49,707 bases of DNA. Source: Clostridioides sp. (GTDB taxonomy: Bacteria; Bacillota; Clostridia; Peptostreptococcales; Peptostreptococcaceae). The stretch covers positions 1 to 49,707 of the forward strand of contig JAISJN010000021.1 in NCBI GenBank assembly GCA_031261505.1, given 5' to 3'. Below, piece by piece: positions 15,689-23,985 of the stretch (position 1 is the stretch's first letter; each line of letters starts with the position of its first letter). The position numbers were made by a program, and so were the translations under genes. The notes under the pieces were generated by a model. The model was not told the DNA's origin, did no database searches, and saw nothing but the letters and a program-made list of their open reading frames with translations.

Positions 15689-17224
15689 TTGGACGATAAA
15701 GAAAAGAAATTAACCAGTGAAAACGGAGCACCTGTCGCCGACAATACCAATTCGCTGACTGCAGGTAGACGTGGTCCTGTCGTTATGCAAGATATATGGC
15801 TTATGGAAAAACTAGCGCATTTCGACCGCGAAGTCATACCAGAAAGGCGTATGCACGCAAAAGGCAGTGGCGCTTACGGCACATTCACTGTTACTAAAGA
15901 TATAACAAGATACACTAAGGCTGATATATTTTCTGAAATAGGAAAGAAAACCGATTTATTCTTGAGGTTCTCATTGGTTGCAGCTGAGCGTGGAGGTTCT
16001 GACGTAGATCGAGATATCAGAGGTTTTGCAATTAAATTCTACACTGAAGAGGGGAACTGGGATTTAGTAGGAAACAACACACCTGTATTCTTCTTGAGGG
16101 ACGCTCTTAGATTTTCAGATCTAAACCACGCTATCAAGAGAGACCCTGCAAGTAATCTAAACTCACCACAGGCTAGATGGGACTTCTGGTCTTCTTTACC
16201 TGAAGCATTTCACCAGGTTACTATAACTATGTCAGACCGTGGTATTCCAGCAAGCTACAGAAATATGCACGGATTTGGAAGTCATACATTTAGTTTCTAC
16301 AATGACAAAAATGAGCGCCATTGGTGTAAATTCCACCTACTAACTCAACAAGGAATCAAGAATTTGACTGATAAAGAAGCTGCAGAAATCAATTCGAATA
16401 CTAGAGATAGCCACCAGATGGATCTATTCAATTCAATCGAAAAGGGCGACTATCCTAAATGGACTATGTACATTCAAATAATGACAGAGGAACAGGCTAA
16501 AAATCACCGTGAAAATCCATTTGACATAACAAAAGTATGGTTCCACGATGAATATCCACTTATGGAAGTCGGAGTACTAGAATTAAATAGAAATCCAGAA
16601 AATTATTTTGCAGAAGTAGAACAGGTTGCCTTCGCACCTGCTCATATAGTTCCAGGTATAGGTTTTTCTCCAGATAAACTTCTCCAAGGCAGGCTATTCT
16701 CATATGGAGATGCTCATAGATACAGACTTGGTGTAAATTCAGAGCAAATTCCAGTAAATAGACCTAAACATTGCGATAAACACTCGTATCATAGAGATGG
16801 ATTTATGAGGGTTGATGGAAATTACGGCTCTACCGTTACTTATCAGCCAAACAGCGAGGATGAGTGGTCTGAACAGCCTGAATACGCTGAACCACCTCTA
16901 GCTGGACATGGTGATATATCTCACTACGATCCTAAGGCAGACTACACAGACGACTGCTTCTATCAATCTGGAAAACTATACAACCTCATGAGCGAAAAAC
17001 AGAAACAGGCCCTTGTAGATAATACAAACGCAAATATGTTTCAAAATGGAATCAGCGTAACAGACGACGTAAGGTATAGACATGCCGCACATTGTTACAT
17101 GGCTGATGAAGACTATGGAACTAGAATATCAACCGCTATGAAACTAGATTTAAATAAGGTAAAGGATCTATCCAAGCTTTCACATAAAGATCTTATGGAA
17201 GCAACTAGACCTAAGCAAAAATAA
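15689..17224 (+). CDS. katA: Monofunctional haem catalase (clade 3 type)
   Basis: Haem enzyme converting hydrogen peroxide to water and oxygen. The TTG at 15689 is preferred, with AAAGGAG 8 bases upstream; a GTG at 15680 overlaps that site. The product has 511 residues, the small-subunit size. The distal His (H56, [12 protein letters not shown]), distal Asn (VGNNTPVFF) and proximal Tyr with its Arg ([14 protein letters not shown]) are all present, as is [21 protein letters not shown] small DUF4491 membrane protein gene follows 22 bases later and ends in a terminator, so the two form an operon. A catalase is notable if the host is a strict anaerobe. Confidence 0.95.
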   Translation: MDDKEKKLTSENGAPVADNTNSLTAGRRGPVVMQDIWLMEKLAHFDREVIPERRMHAKGSGAYGTFTVTKDITRYTKADIFSEIGKKTDLFLRFSLVAAERGGSDVDRDIRGFAIKFYTEEGNWDLVGNNTPVFFLRDALRFSDLNHAIKRDPASNLNSPQARWDFWSSLPEAFHQVTITMSDRGIPASYRNMHGFGSHTFSFYNDKNERHWCKFHLLTQQGIKNLTDKEAAEINSNTRDSHQMDLFNSIEKGDYPKWTMYIQIMTEEQAKNHRENPFDITKVWFHDEYPLMEVGVLELNRNPENYFAEVEQVAFAPAHIVPGIGFSPDKLLQGRLFSYGDAHRYRLGVNSEQIPVNRPKHCDKHSYHRDGFMRVDGNYGSTVTYQPNSEDEWSEQPEYAEPPLAGHGDISHYDPKADYTDDCFYQSGKLYNLMSEKQKQALVDNTNANMFQNGISVTDDVRYRHAAHCYMADEDYGTRISTAMKLDLNKVKDLSKLSHKDLMEATRPKQK

Positions 17225-17246
17225 TATAAGGAAGTGGAGAGTTGAA

Positions 17247-17549
17247 ATGAATTATACTGGAATTTTGATTGGACTTTGTTCATTTTTAATAATAGGATTA
17301 TTTCATCCTATAGTTATAAAAGCTGAATACTATATAGGAAAGAAATGTTGGCCAGCATTCCTGGTGCTAGGTGTTTTTTGTATAATAGCAGCAGGTTTGT
17401 CAAAGGGATTTTTCACAGCTTCCCTTTTAGCAATCCTAGGATTTACTCTACTCTGGAGTATACAGGAACTCGTCGACCAAGAAAAAAGAGTTGAAAAAGG
17501 TTGGTTTCCCGCAAATCCGAACAAAGATAAAAAAGCCCTACAGGAATAG
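17247..17549 (+). CDS. DUF4491 family small membrane protein
   Basis: A 100-residue protein with three membrane helices (about 5-22, 35-50, 55-72) and the family pattern LIGLCSFLIIGLFHPIVIKAEYY, KKCWPAFLVLGV and LLWSIQELVDQEKRVEKGWF. Function of the family is unknown. GGAAGTGGAGAG lies upstream. It is the second gene after the catalase, and the operon terminator begins inside its last codons. Confidence 0.85.
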   Translation: MNYTGILIGLCSFLIIGLFHPIVIKAEYYIGKKCWPAFLVLGVFCIIAAGLSKGFFTASLLAILGFTLLWSIQELVDQEKRVEKGWFPANPNKDKKALQE

Positions 17550-17558
17550 GGCTTTTTT
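17529..17558. terminator. Terminator overlapping the end of the DUF4491 gene
   Basis: AAAAAAGCCCTA pairs with TAGGGCTTTTTT around a 6-base loop. The left arm is inside the coding sequence, supplying its last residues. Confidence 0.9.
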
Positions 17559-17575
17559 ATCTTCTTATTTATTTT

Positions 17576-18010
17576 CTAATTATTCACCTTATTGCTATTC
17601 GATTTCCTAAACACAAATAGCTTGCTAAAGGCGTAGTTGAGTACGGTAACTATTACTTGAGTTGCTAGTTTTGCGTACATATCACCGATTCCAACGAGTT
17701 CGACCAATATCCAGAGCGTAAGCATATCTATTACTCCAGATAATAATCTACAGCTTACAAAAGAAGAAATTTCCTTAAAAATTTCTATATTTCTATGAGC
17801 CGTACTTTTGAACACCCATTTTCTATTGCTTAAATACGCAAATGCCACAGCAAATATCCACGATAATACATTGCTTATGAGGTAATTTACATGTAATAAT
17901 TGGCTGAATAAAAAGTAGCTGGCTATACTCACAACTGTAGTCAGGACTCCGAAGATTAAATACAGAAGTATCTCGCTGTATTTATCGTAATAAGATTTTA
18001 GTTTATTCAT
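17576..18010 (-). CDS. GtrA-like membrane protein
   Basis: A 144-residue protein with four membrane helices of the GtrA family, which includes flippases for lipid-linked glucose used in O-antigen or teichoic acid glycosylation. Diagnostic features are YLIFGVLTTVVSIASYFLFS at the start, the FAYLSNRKWVFKS loop and the final NYAFSKLFVFRK. AAGGTG lies upstream. No glycosyltransferase gene is adjacent, so its partner is elsewhere. Confidence 0.88.
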   Translation of the reverse strand: MNKLKSYYDKYSEILLYLIFGVLTTVVSIASYFLFSQLLHVNYLISNVLSWIFAVAFAYLSNRKWVFKSTAHRNIEIFKEISSFVSCRLLSGVIDMLTLWILVELVGIGDMYAKLATQVIVTVLNYAFSKLFVFRKSNSNKVNN

Positions 18011-18084
18011 AACGCACCTTCTTTAGTGATAATTCTCCATGTATTTCTCTAATTACAATATTATTTAATTACAATATTATTTAA

Positions 18085-18522
18085 TTATAACAACTGATGT
18101 GATAAAAACAATACTAACAATCCACATATAAGATTTCCTGCGAACACTCCAAACAAGGCGTCTTTAAGCCTCATTCTAAGAATTGAAGCTATCATCGACG
18201 CAGACCAACTCCCTGTAGTAGGAAGTGGAACTGCTACAAACAGCAATAACCCTAGGACAGATACCTTATATAGCTTCTTCGTCCCTCTACTCAACTTCTG
18301 GTCGAGTTTTTCCACTATACCTGGGAAAATATTTTTGCTTTTTAGAAAATGTAGTATATGTCTAAATGTTAAGACAAGTGGAATTGAAACAAGACTTGAG
18401 CCAATTACACTGACAACAAGCACCCCTATTGGATTTAAATCCATTGCGATTCCCAGTGGTATCGCACCCTTCAATTCGATAATCGGTAACATTGATAAAA
18501 AAAATACTTTTAAATACTGCAT
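18085..18522 (-). CDS. COG2426 / small multidrug export family membrane protein
   Basis: A 145-residue protein with about four membrane segments. LPIIELKGAIPLGIAMDLNP and VPLPTTGSWSASMIASILRM are the two conserved motifs of this family (PF06695). The name derives from a weak link to drug export; the real substrate is not known. GGAAGG lies before the ATG. It follows the same strand as the GtrA gene, 74 bases away. Confidence 0.85.
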   Translation of the reverse strand: MQYLKVFFLSMLPIIELKGAIPLGIAMDLNPIGVLVVSVIGSSLVSIPLVLTFRHILHFLKSKNIFPGIVEKLDQKLSRGTKKLYKVSVLGLLLFVAVPLPTTGSWSASMIASILRMRLKDALFGVFAGNLICGLLVLFLSHQLL

Positions 18523-18631
18523 GCCATGCCTTCCCTATACAAGATTTAATTCAATATTTGTATTATAGCATATGTAGGTTGATTTTTCTATTGTATATGA
18601 GTGAGTCAAAAAGTTGACAACTCATAAGTAA

Positions 18632-18672
18632 TGAGGAGCAAACCACTAATATTGCGAGTGGTTTGCTCCTCA
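18632..18672. terminator. Strong hairpin terminator
   Basis: A perfect 16-bp stem with a 9-base loop directly beyond the stop of the 18687-19571 gene. Confidence 0.75.
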
Positions 18673-18686
18673 ATGATAATTCTTAT

Positions 18687-19571
18687 CTAAGCGTTCGCAA
18701 ATTCACAGGCTGCCTCTAGTTTTGCCAGATAAATATTTGAATCCCTAAAACCTATATACCTTGCGTACTTCTCTATCTTCTCTACCATTTTTCCATAGCT
18801 ATCGTTCTTCTTTTGTCGCTCAGCTAATAACTCGTCTACGTACTTATCCATTAGTTCTTCCTTGTACCAGGCTATCGGTATGCCCAGGTAGTCTGTCAAC
18901 CCTTCAATCTCCATGAATAGATCGCCGTTCTCCTCGATCAAAAACTTGTACAAATCCTCCCTATAGGGGTTTAGTTCTATTATCTGTTTAATAACCGTAG
19001 GCTCGTCCGTCTTCTTTATAAATCCATCTCGGTAGTTGTTGTAGATTGCATTAGACTTTGCTATGGTCTCCTCGTCGATATTTGGTTTTACTCTGAATAC
19101 GCCGTTGTCGATCAAAGCATCTATAACTGCAAGATGTATTCTGAAAAAATCTTCGTAAACATATTCACCAAACACCGATGCCACGGATTTTATATCTATT
19201 GAATTTTGACAGTAATTGTTTTTTCCCTTGTTTTGTGTAAGATACCTCTTGTTGTAATTTGAAAACAACCTTTTAGAATCTATATACTTATCGCAGTACC
19301 TACTCTTAAAAGTGTATACATCTATAGTCATGACTTCAAACTCTACAATCTCTTCAACCCCAAGCTTAAATGCAGGTTCTATGTACTTTTCAGCTAAGCT
19401 ATACGCCTTGTCAGCTATTTGTTTGACAGAGTTATAGCTTTTCATACACTCTCTTACAAAATCCATCTTAGCCTCTCTAGCACGTATTTCAAACATCTTT
19501 CTTACCCCATTGTAATTTTCCATCTGTGAGTCAAATTTAATAATAGCACCATTTATATCAAACACATCCAT
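18687..19571 (-). CDS. Protein of unknown function with hairpin-flanked start
   Basis: A 294-residue soluble, mostly helical protein. I do not recognise a named domain. It starts with DINGAIIKFDSQMENYNGVRK, is rich in Tyr, Asn and Asp, and contains the segment ELNPYREDLYKFLIEENGD followed by LTDYLGIPIAWYKEELMDKY, a pattern I associate with uncharacterised Firmicutes proteins that sometimes carry a zinc ribbon, absent here. AGGAGGG lies 6 bases before the ATG. A perfect 22-bp inverted repeat (19542-19563 with 19606-19627) brackets the ribosome binding site and start codon: one arm encodes codons 3-10, the other lies in the leader. Confidence 0.72.
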   Translation of the reverse strand: MDVFDINGAIIKFDSQMENYNGVRKMFEIRAREAKMDFVRECMKSYNSVKQIADKAYSLAEKYIEPAFKLGVEEIVEFEVMTIDVYTFKSRYCDKYIDSKRLFSNYNKRYLTQNKGKNNYCQNSIDIKSVASVFGEYVYEDFFRIHLAVIDALIDNGVFRVKPNIDEETIAKSNAIYNNYRDGFIKKTDEPTVIKQIIELNPYREDLYKFLIEENGDLFMEIEGLTDYLGIPIAWYKEELMDKYVDELLAERQKKNDSYGKMVEKIEKYARYIGFRDSNIYLAKLEAACEFANA

Positions 19572-19627
19572 ATAATTCCCTCCTAAAAGCTCTTATATAT
19601 AATTAGTTTGATATAAATGGTGCTATT
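19542..19627 (-). promoter_or_regulatory. 22-bp inverted repeat enclosing RBS and start codon
   Basis: Bases 19542-19563 and 19606-19627 are exact reverse complements (22 of 22). The 42-base loop holds AGGAGGG and the ATG. If the leader is transcribed, the arm inside codons 3-10 pairs with the leader, making a long stem that may hinder early elongation or 30S loading. It could instead be a protein-binding site. Confidence 0.65.
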
Positions 19628-19672
19628 CCTTTAAAATAGGTCATTCTGATTTTCGATTAATTCCCCATTTTT

Positions 19673-19682
19673 TCTCAAGTTA
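19673..19682. repeat. Dispersed motif TCTCAAGTTA, copy 3
   Basis: Overlaps the stop codon (TAA on the minus strand) of the DUF554 gene. Preceded by CCCCATTTTT. Confidence 0.5.
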
Positions 19683-20372
19683 TAGCAGGTTAAATACACC
19701 GAATAAGATCGGTAAAAACATCGCCGGTAGTAAATTTGCCACCTTTACCTTCGTAGCACCAAGCATATTGAGCGCTAGTCCAATTATAAGGAGACTTCCT
19801 ATCCCAGACATTGCAGTGACAACGGGTGTAACCAGTATCCCAGATAGAGATTGAGCGCAAATCGTAATAAGCGCTTGATATACAAATACTGCTACTGCAG
19901 AAAGAAGTACACCTGGTCCTAGAGAAGCTGCAAATATAATCGAGGCGACACCGTCCATTACGCTCTTTGCAAATAGGGTGTGGTTTGTACCGCTAAGTCC
20001 GCTTTCTAAACCTCCGACTACAGACATAGCTCCGACGCAAAATACCAGACTGCTAGTTACAAACGCCTTTGATATATTTCCTCCGCCGTCACCCTTGGTT
20101 AACTTCTCCTGTATAAAATCTCCAAACTGGTTTATTCTTTTGTCAAAATCTATGACTTCACCTATTAATCCACCTAATGCCATTGAAATTATGGCTATCA
20201 ATGTGTTTTTTATCTCTAAGCTTCCTGAGATTCCTATATACAAAACTGTTAATACTATACCATTCATAATGGTGCTGCTAACTCTCTCAGGGAGCCCCTT
20301 TTTTATTAGCAAACCGATGACACATCCTGCCACGATGGCTAAACTATCGACTATTGTTCCTATTAATAACAT
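19680..20372 (-). CDS. DUF554 family membrane protein (YdfK-like)
   Basis: A 230-residue multi-pass membrane protein of the DUF554 family, whose function is not established. It shows the family opening LIGTIVDSLAIVAGCVIGLL, the glycine-rich ISMALGGLIGEVIDFDKRIN, VFCVGAMSVVGGLESGLSG and the end LPAMFLPILFGVF. Six or seven membrane segments are visible. It is probably a transporter. A GGAATGG sequence lies upstream of the ATG. Confidence 0.88.
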   Translation of the reverse strand: MLLIGTIVDSLAIVAGCVIGLLIKKGLPERVSSTIMNGIVLTVLYIGISGSLEIKNTLIAIISMALGGLIGEVIDFDKRINQFGDFIQEKLTKGDGGGNISKAFVTSSLVFCVGAMSVVGGLESGLSGTNHTLFAKSVMDGVASIIFAASLGPGVLLSAVAVFVYQALITICAQSLSGILVTPVVTAMSGIGSLLIIGLALNMLGATKVKVANLLPAMFLPILFGVFNLL

Positions 20373-20435
20373 CTATTACGTCCATTCCTTCCGTGAGATT
20401 TCGATTTTAAGTTAAATGTTAATTCAACGCTTTCT

Positions 20436-20465
20436 GTGGGGGATTTGCCACCACTGAAATGATAT
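20436..20465. repeat. Dispersed 30-34-bp element, copy A
   Basis: GTGGGGGATTTG, CCACCACTGAAATGATAT: resembles 34391-34423 and 40182-40215 (shared core GTGGkGGrTwTT ... GAAATGAkAT). Lies between the DUF554 and ProX genes. Confidence 0.35.
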
Positions 20466-20500
20466 TTATGCCCGCCACCTGTAGAGGTTAGGGACATTTA

Positions 20501-20510
20501 TCTCAAGTTA
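20501..20510. repeat. Dispersed motif TCTCAAGTTA, copy 4
   Basis: Five bases beyond the stop of the minus-strand ProX gene; preceded by GGGACATTTA. Confidence 0.5.
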
Positions 20511-20515
20511 AACTT

Positions 20516-21100
20516 TTAAAAATCGAAATCGATTATTTCAATTGAATTTTCTAGCGAGTTCAAAAACTCCTTAAATCCGTCCAAAGTCAAATTCACCGTC
20601 TTAGTGTTTATATTTGGATGGAAGTTCATATTTTCGCCATTTAACACTTCTGAGTCTATATATAATTCTACACCGTGGCTCTCGTCATTAACTAGTGAAA
20701 ATGGATTTACACTTCCCGGTAAGAGCCCCAATACCTTGTACAATCTCTCTGGAGATGCAAATGATAGATTGGTCGAACCGATTCTATTTTTCAACTCTTT
20801 TAGATTTACCTGTCTATCGTCTTTTACTACGATGAGGTAGTACTTATTTCCCTTAGCATTCCTTAAGAATAAATTCTTGCAATGATTTCCACGGCAATAA
20901 CTTTCCTGGCTTGGATCCTTAAGACATATGAGGTCATCTGCAGTGTATAGAGGATTATGCTCTATTACATTGTACTTCACGCCTAGTTCATCCAACATAT
21001 CGTATACCCTTTGTTCTCTTTCTAGCATCTGCGCATTAGAAACTTGATTCTGTGAAACATTTTCGTTGTTGTTTTCATTTAATTTATCATCGTTACTCAT
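20516..21100 (-). CDS. YbaK/ProX-type aminoacyl-tRNA deacylase
   Basis: Trans-editing hydrolase of the YbaK/ProX superfamily that removes Ala (or Cys) wrongly attached to tRNA-Pro. I start at the ATG at 21100 (194 residues), because GGAG lies 9 bases upstream within an earlier in-frame ATG. The first 25 residues are an Asn-rich polar extension. The catalytic fold shows VIEHNPLYTADDL, CRGNHCKNLFLRNAKGNKYYLIV (the conserved Lys), DDRQVNLKELKNRIGS, PGSVNPFSLVND and VELYIDSEVL. The NPFxLVND pattern fits PrdX/ProX rather than EbsC. It stands alone; substrate assignment is by family. Confidence 0.9.
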   Translation of the reverse strand: MSNDDKLNENNNENVSQNQVSNAQMLEREQRVYDMLDELGVKYNVIEHNPLYTADDLICLKDPSQESYCRGNHCKNLFLRNAKGNKYYLIVVKDDRQVNLKELKNRIGSTNLSFASPERLYKVLGLLPGSVNPFSLVNDESHGVELYIDSEVLNGENMNFHPNINTKTVNLTLDGFKEFLNSLENSIEIIDFDF

Positions 21101-21260
21101 TACAATCAACTCCATTTCATCAAATTTTTTTAAATAGCTATTCACGCATTCAGGTTCGATTTCCACTGGATGGATTCCTCACTGAAGAGAGCTTTTCCGC
21201 TGAGTTGATTTCCAGCTGAAATGAAAATTATTCTTCACTGCCTAAAAATACGATAGCTAT

Positions 21261-22544
21261 CTATTTCAACTTATTATCAAGTACAAACTGTGCTGCCTTC
21301 ATTACGCCCATCTTTGAGTGGTCAAATGTGAGTCCACCTTGGAAATATACATTATAAGGTGGTCTTATAGGTGCATCTGCACTTAGCTCGATTGACGAAC
21401 CTTGAACGAATGCCCCAGCTGCCATTATTACCTCGCTGTCGTATCCAGGCATGTCCCAAGGTACTGGTTTTACAAATGAATCCACCGGTGCTGCAGCCTG
21501 AACTCCCTCACAGAAATGGACAACCTCATCTGCATCGTTTAGTTTGATACATTGAATTATATCACTTCTTATATCATCGAACTTAGGAAGTACCTCATAC
21601 CCCAGTTTTTCAAAAAGTCTAGAACAAAACATAGCACCCATAAGAGCTTGAGAAACTACGTACGGAGCCATGAAAAATCCCTGCAATACGCTTCTAGTTG
21701 TTCCAAAGGTAAGACCACATTCTTTTCCTATTCCAGGAGATGTCATCCTATATGATATAAGTTCTATTAAATCCCTTTTACCAACTATATATCCTCCTGT
21801 TAGAGCTAGTCCTCCACCTGGGTTTTTAATTAGCGATCCAGCCATGACATCAGCTCCCACATCTGTAGGTTCTTTTGTATCTAAAAATTCACCGTAGCAA
21901 TTATCTACCATAACTATTAATTCTGGATTTATAGACTTGACTACGTCTATAGCCTCTTTTATATCGTCTATCGATAGTGATTTTCTCCAAGCGTACCCCT
22001 TAGACCTTTGAATCATGACAAGCTTGGTCTTTTCGTTGATCTTTTCTTTTATACCGTCTAAGTCAACATTCCCGTTTTCTAAGAACTCTACTTGTTTATA
22101 GGTAACTCCGTATTCTTTTAAAGATCCCTTTTCTTCTCTTATACCTATTACACCTTGAAGCGTGTCGTAAGGTGCAGATGTTATAGATAGTATTTCGTCA
22201 CCAGGTCTAACCAATCCTTGAATACATAGTGTGAGTGCGTGAGTTCCATTTACTATTATCGGTCTAACTATAGCGTCTTCAGTGTGAAATACCTTTGAGT
22301 ATATCTCCTCTACCTTTTCCCTACCTATATCGTTGTAGCCATATCCAGTCGTCCAGTTAAAATGCATATCTGAGAGTTTTGCCTCCTGCATTGCGCTTAG
22401 CACTTTGTATTGGTTGTATTCCCTTATTTCCTTTAATTCGTCGAACTTATGGCCTATCTCTCCGATTACCTCTTCAGACAAATCAAACACCTTGTCTCCT
22501 ATTTGATACATTTCTTTTATAAATTCTTTTGTCTCGTTTAACAT
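21261..22544 (-). CDS. PLP enzyme, Met gamma-lyase / aluminium-resistance family
   Basis: PLP-dependent enzyme of 427 residues in the family annotated as methionine gamma-lyase family or aluminium resistance protein (PF06838, YnbB of Bacillus). The PLP-binding Lys lies in MAGSLIKNPGGGLALTGGYI, with the cofactor Asp in VMVDNCYGEF. The family opening (MHFNWTTGYGYNDIGREKVE) and RPIIVNGTHAL are present. The true reaction is not settled; a C-S lyase role is inferred from fold. AGGTG lies before the ATG. It sits just downstream of hfq on the same strand, the order commonly seen in Clostridia and Bacillus. Confidence 0.93.
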   Translation of the reverse strand: MLNETKEFIKEMYQIGDKVFDLSEEVIGEIGHKFDELKEIREYNQYKVLSAMQEAKLSDMHFNWTTGYGYNDIGREKVEEIYSKVFHTEDAIVRPIIVNGTHALTLCIQGLVRPGDEILSITSAPYDTLQGVIGIREEKGSLKEYGVTYKQVEFLENGNVDLDGIKEKINEKTKLVMIQRSKGYAWRKSLSIDDIKEAIDVVKSINPELIVMVDNCYGEFLDTKEPTDVGADVMAGSLIKNPGGGLALTGGYIVGKRDLIELISYRMTSPGIGKECGLTFGTTRSVLQGFFMAPYVVSQALMGAMFCSRLFEKLGYEVLPKFDDIRSDIIQCIKLNDADEVVHFCEGVQAAAPVDSFVKPVPWDMPGYDSEVIMAAGAFVQGSSIELSADAPIRPPYNVYFQGGLTFDHSKMGVMKAAQFVLDNKLK

Positions 22545-22609
22545 TATTTCACCTGATGCTTTCTGTTTTTTTATTTCAATTAATTATGATTGCTGTTGAT
22601 TATGCCCAT

Positions 22610-22649
22610 AAATTAGAGCAGTCGAGTTAAACTCGTTCTGCCCTAATTT
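22610..22649 (-). terminator. Terminator hairpin after hfq
   Basis: AAATTAG-a-GCAG-t-CGAGTT pairs with AACTCG-tt-CTGC-c-CTAATTT in a nearly continuous stem immediately beyond the hfq stop. Confidence 0.7.
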
Positions 22650-22653
22650 AACA

Positions 22654-22905
22654 CTATCTGTTTTGGTTGTTGCCTTGGTTATTACTAACTACTACAGCCT
22701 TACTTGGCTTTATCTGTGATATTGCATGTTTGTATATAAGATGTTGTGATTTATCACTTTTTTCTAATAATACAATGTAACTATCAAATCCCTTTACCGT
22801 ACCTTCTAAAGATGTTCCGTCTAACAATGAAACTGTAACCATTACTCTTTCTTTTCTCGAAGTGTTCAAAAATAAGTCCTGTAAATTCAATGTACTTTTA
22901 ACCAT
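22654..22905 (-). CDS. hfq: RNA chaperone Hfq
   Basis: Hexameric Sm-like RNA chaperone that pairs small RNAs with mRNAs. The 83-residue product contains Sm1 (NLQDLFLNTSRKERVMVTVS, LDGTSLEGTVKGFDSYIVLLE) and Sm2 (HLIYKHAISQI), including the poly(U)-binding KHAIS signature. The RKE rim residues are present; the usual Phe of the proximal face is Tyr (DSYIVLL). The C-terminal tail is short and Asn/Gln-rich, normal for Firmicutes. GGGGGT lies upstream. It follows miaA, as in many Clostridia. Confidence 0.96.
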   Translation of the reverse strand: MVKSTLNLQDLFLNTSRKERVMVTVSLLDGTSLEGTVKGFDSYIVLLEKSDKSQHLIYKHAISQIKPSKAVVVSNNQGNNQNR

Positions 22906-23035
22906 AATTAACTTACCCCCATGATATTTTCTATAATACTTAATGCAGAAATTTATTCACTAAAAAATATTACTATATACCTTATTCTACCTAAAATACT
23001 GCAAAGTTTCAACAATAATAGCCTTTTCTTTTTGA

Positions 23036-23971
23036 TTAATGCCCCAATTTTCCTAAAATATAGTCATAAATCTCTTCGAGGAGTGTTTTTTTGTCCATTT
23101 CTCCAACATCAAACCACCTTGCTTCATCGTATCTTTTAAACCAAGTGATCTGACGTTTTGCATAACGCCTTGAATCTCTTTTTATTATGTCAACAGCTTC
23201 TTCAAAGCTATACTCTCCATTGATATATTTTATGATTTCCTTGTAGCCGATACCCTGCATCGAGATGAGCTCTTTTGTGTACCCCATCTCAAGTAGTTTT
23301 TTGACCTCGTCTACAAGTCCATTTTCAAGCATTATATCCACCCTAAGGTTTATTCTTTCGTATAATTTTTCTCTATCCCTGTTCAATACTACTATTATAG
23401 GTTCGAAATTTTGATTGTATCTCAGGTCATTTGAAAAATCGTTCATCTTGTTTCCATTTAATGCTACCTCAATTGCCCTGATCACTCTCTTGGTGTTGTT
23501 TGGATGAATCCTCTCTGCTGATGACAAGTCAAGTCCTCTTAATTTTTCGTACATAAATTCTGGACCATGTAAGCTTAATTCAGCTTCTAATTCTTTTCTA
23601 AGCTCATTATCTGCATCTGACTTAGCAAAATCCATCTCGTATATAAGTGAACTTAGGTACAGACCCGTCCCACCTGTGACTATAATAGATTTTCCCCTGC
23701 CTTCTATCTCCTCGATGTAGTTCTTAGCCCTTTGTTGAAACTCCGACACTGAAAAAGGAAAGTCTGGGTCCACCTCATCTATCATGTGGTGGACAACCGA
23801 GTCCATTTCCTCTGTTGTTACCTTCGCACTTCCTATATCCATATATCTGTATATCTGCATTGAATCCGCAGAAATTATCTCTGCATTTAGTTTTTTTGCC
23901 AGTTCTATAGACAGGTCTGTCTTTCCAACAGCTGTTGGACCCGTCAGTATTATAAGCGGTATTTTTTTCAT
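23036..23971 (-). CDS. miaA: tRNA dimethylallyltransferase
   Basis: Transfers the dimethylallyl group to N6 of A37 in tRNAs reading UNN codons, the first step of ms2i6A formation; MiaB, encoded at 34423-35856, performs the next. The 311-residue product has the P-loop GPTAVGKTD (residues 10-18), the substrate motif SADSMQIYRYMDIGSAK, HHMIDEVDPDFPFSVSEFQ, VTGGTGLYL and the C-terminal QGIGYKEI...RQITWFKRY. AGGAG lies before the ATG. It begins 14 bases after mutL ends, so mutS-mutL-miaA-hfq probably form one unit. Confidence 0.97.
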   Translation of the reverse strand: MKKIPLIILTGPTAVGKTDLSIELAKKLNAEIISADSMQIYRYMDIGSAKVTTEEMDSVVHHMIDEVDPDFPFSVSEFQQRAKNYIEEIEGRGKSIIVTGGTGLYLSSLIYEMDFAKSDADNELRKELEAELSLHGPEFMYEKLRGLDLSSAERIHPNNTKRVIRAIEVALNGNKMNDFSNDLRYNQNFEPIIVVLNRDREKLYERINLRVDIMLENGLVDEVKKLLEMGYTKELISMQGIGYKEIIKYINGEYSFEEAVDIIKRDSRRYAKRQITWFKRYDEARWFDVGEMDKKTLLEEIYDYILGKLGH

Positions 23972-23985
23972 ATTCTACTCCTATA

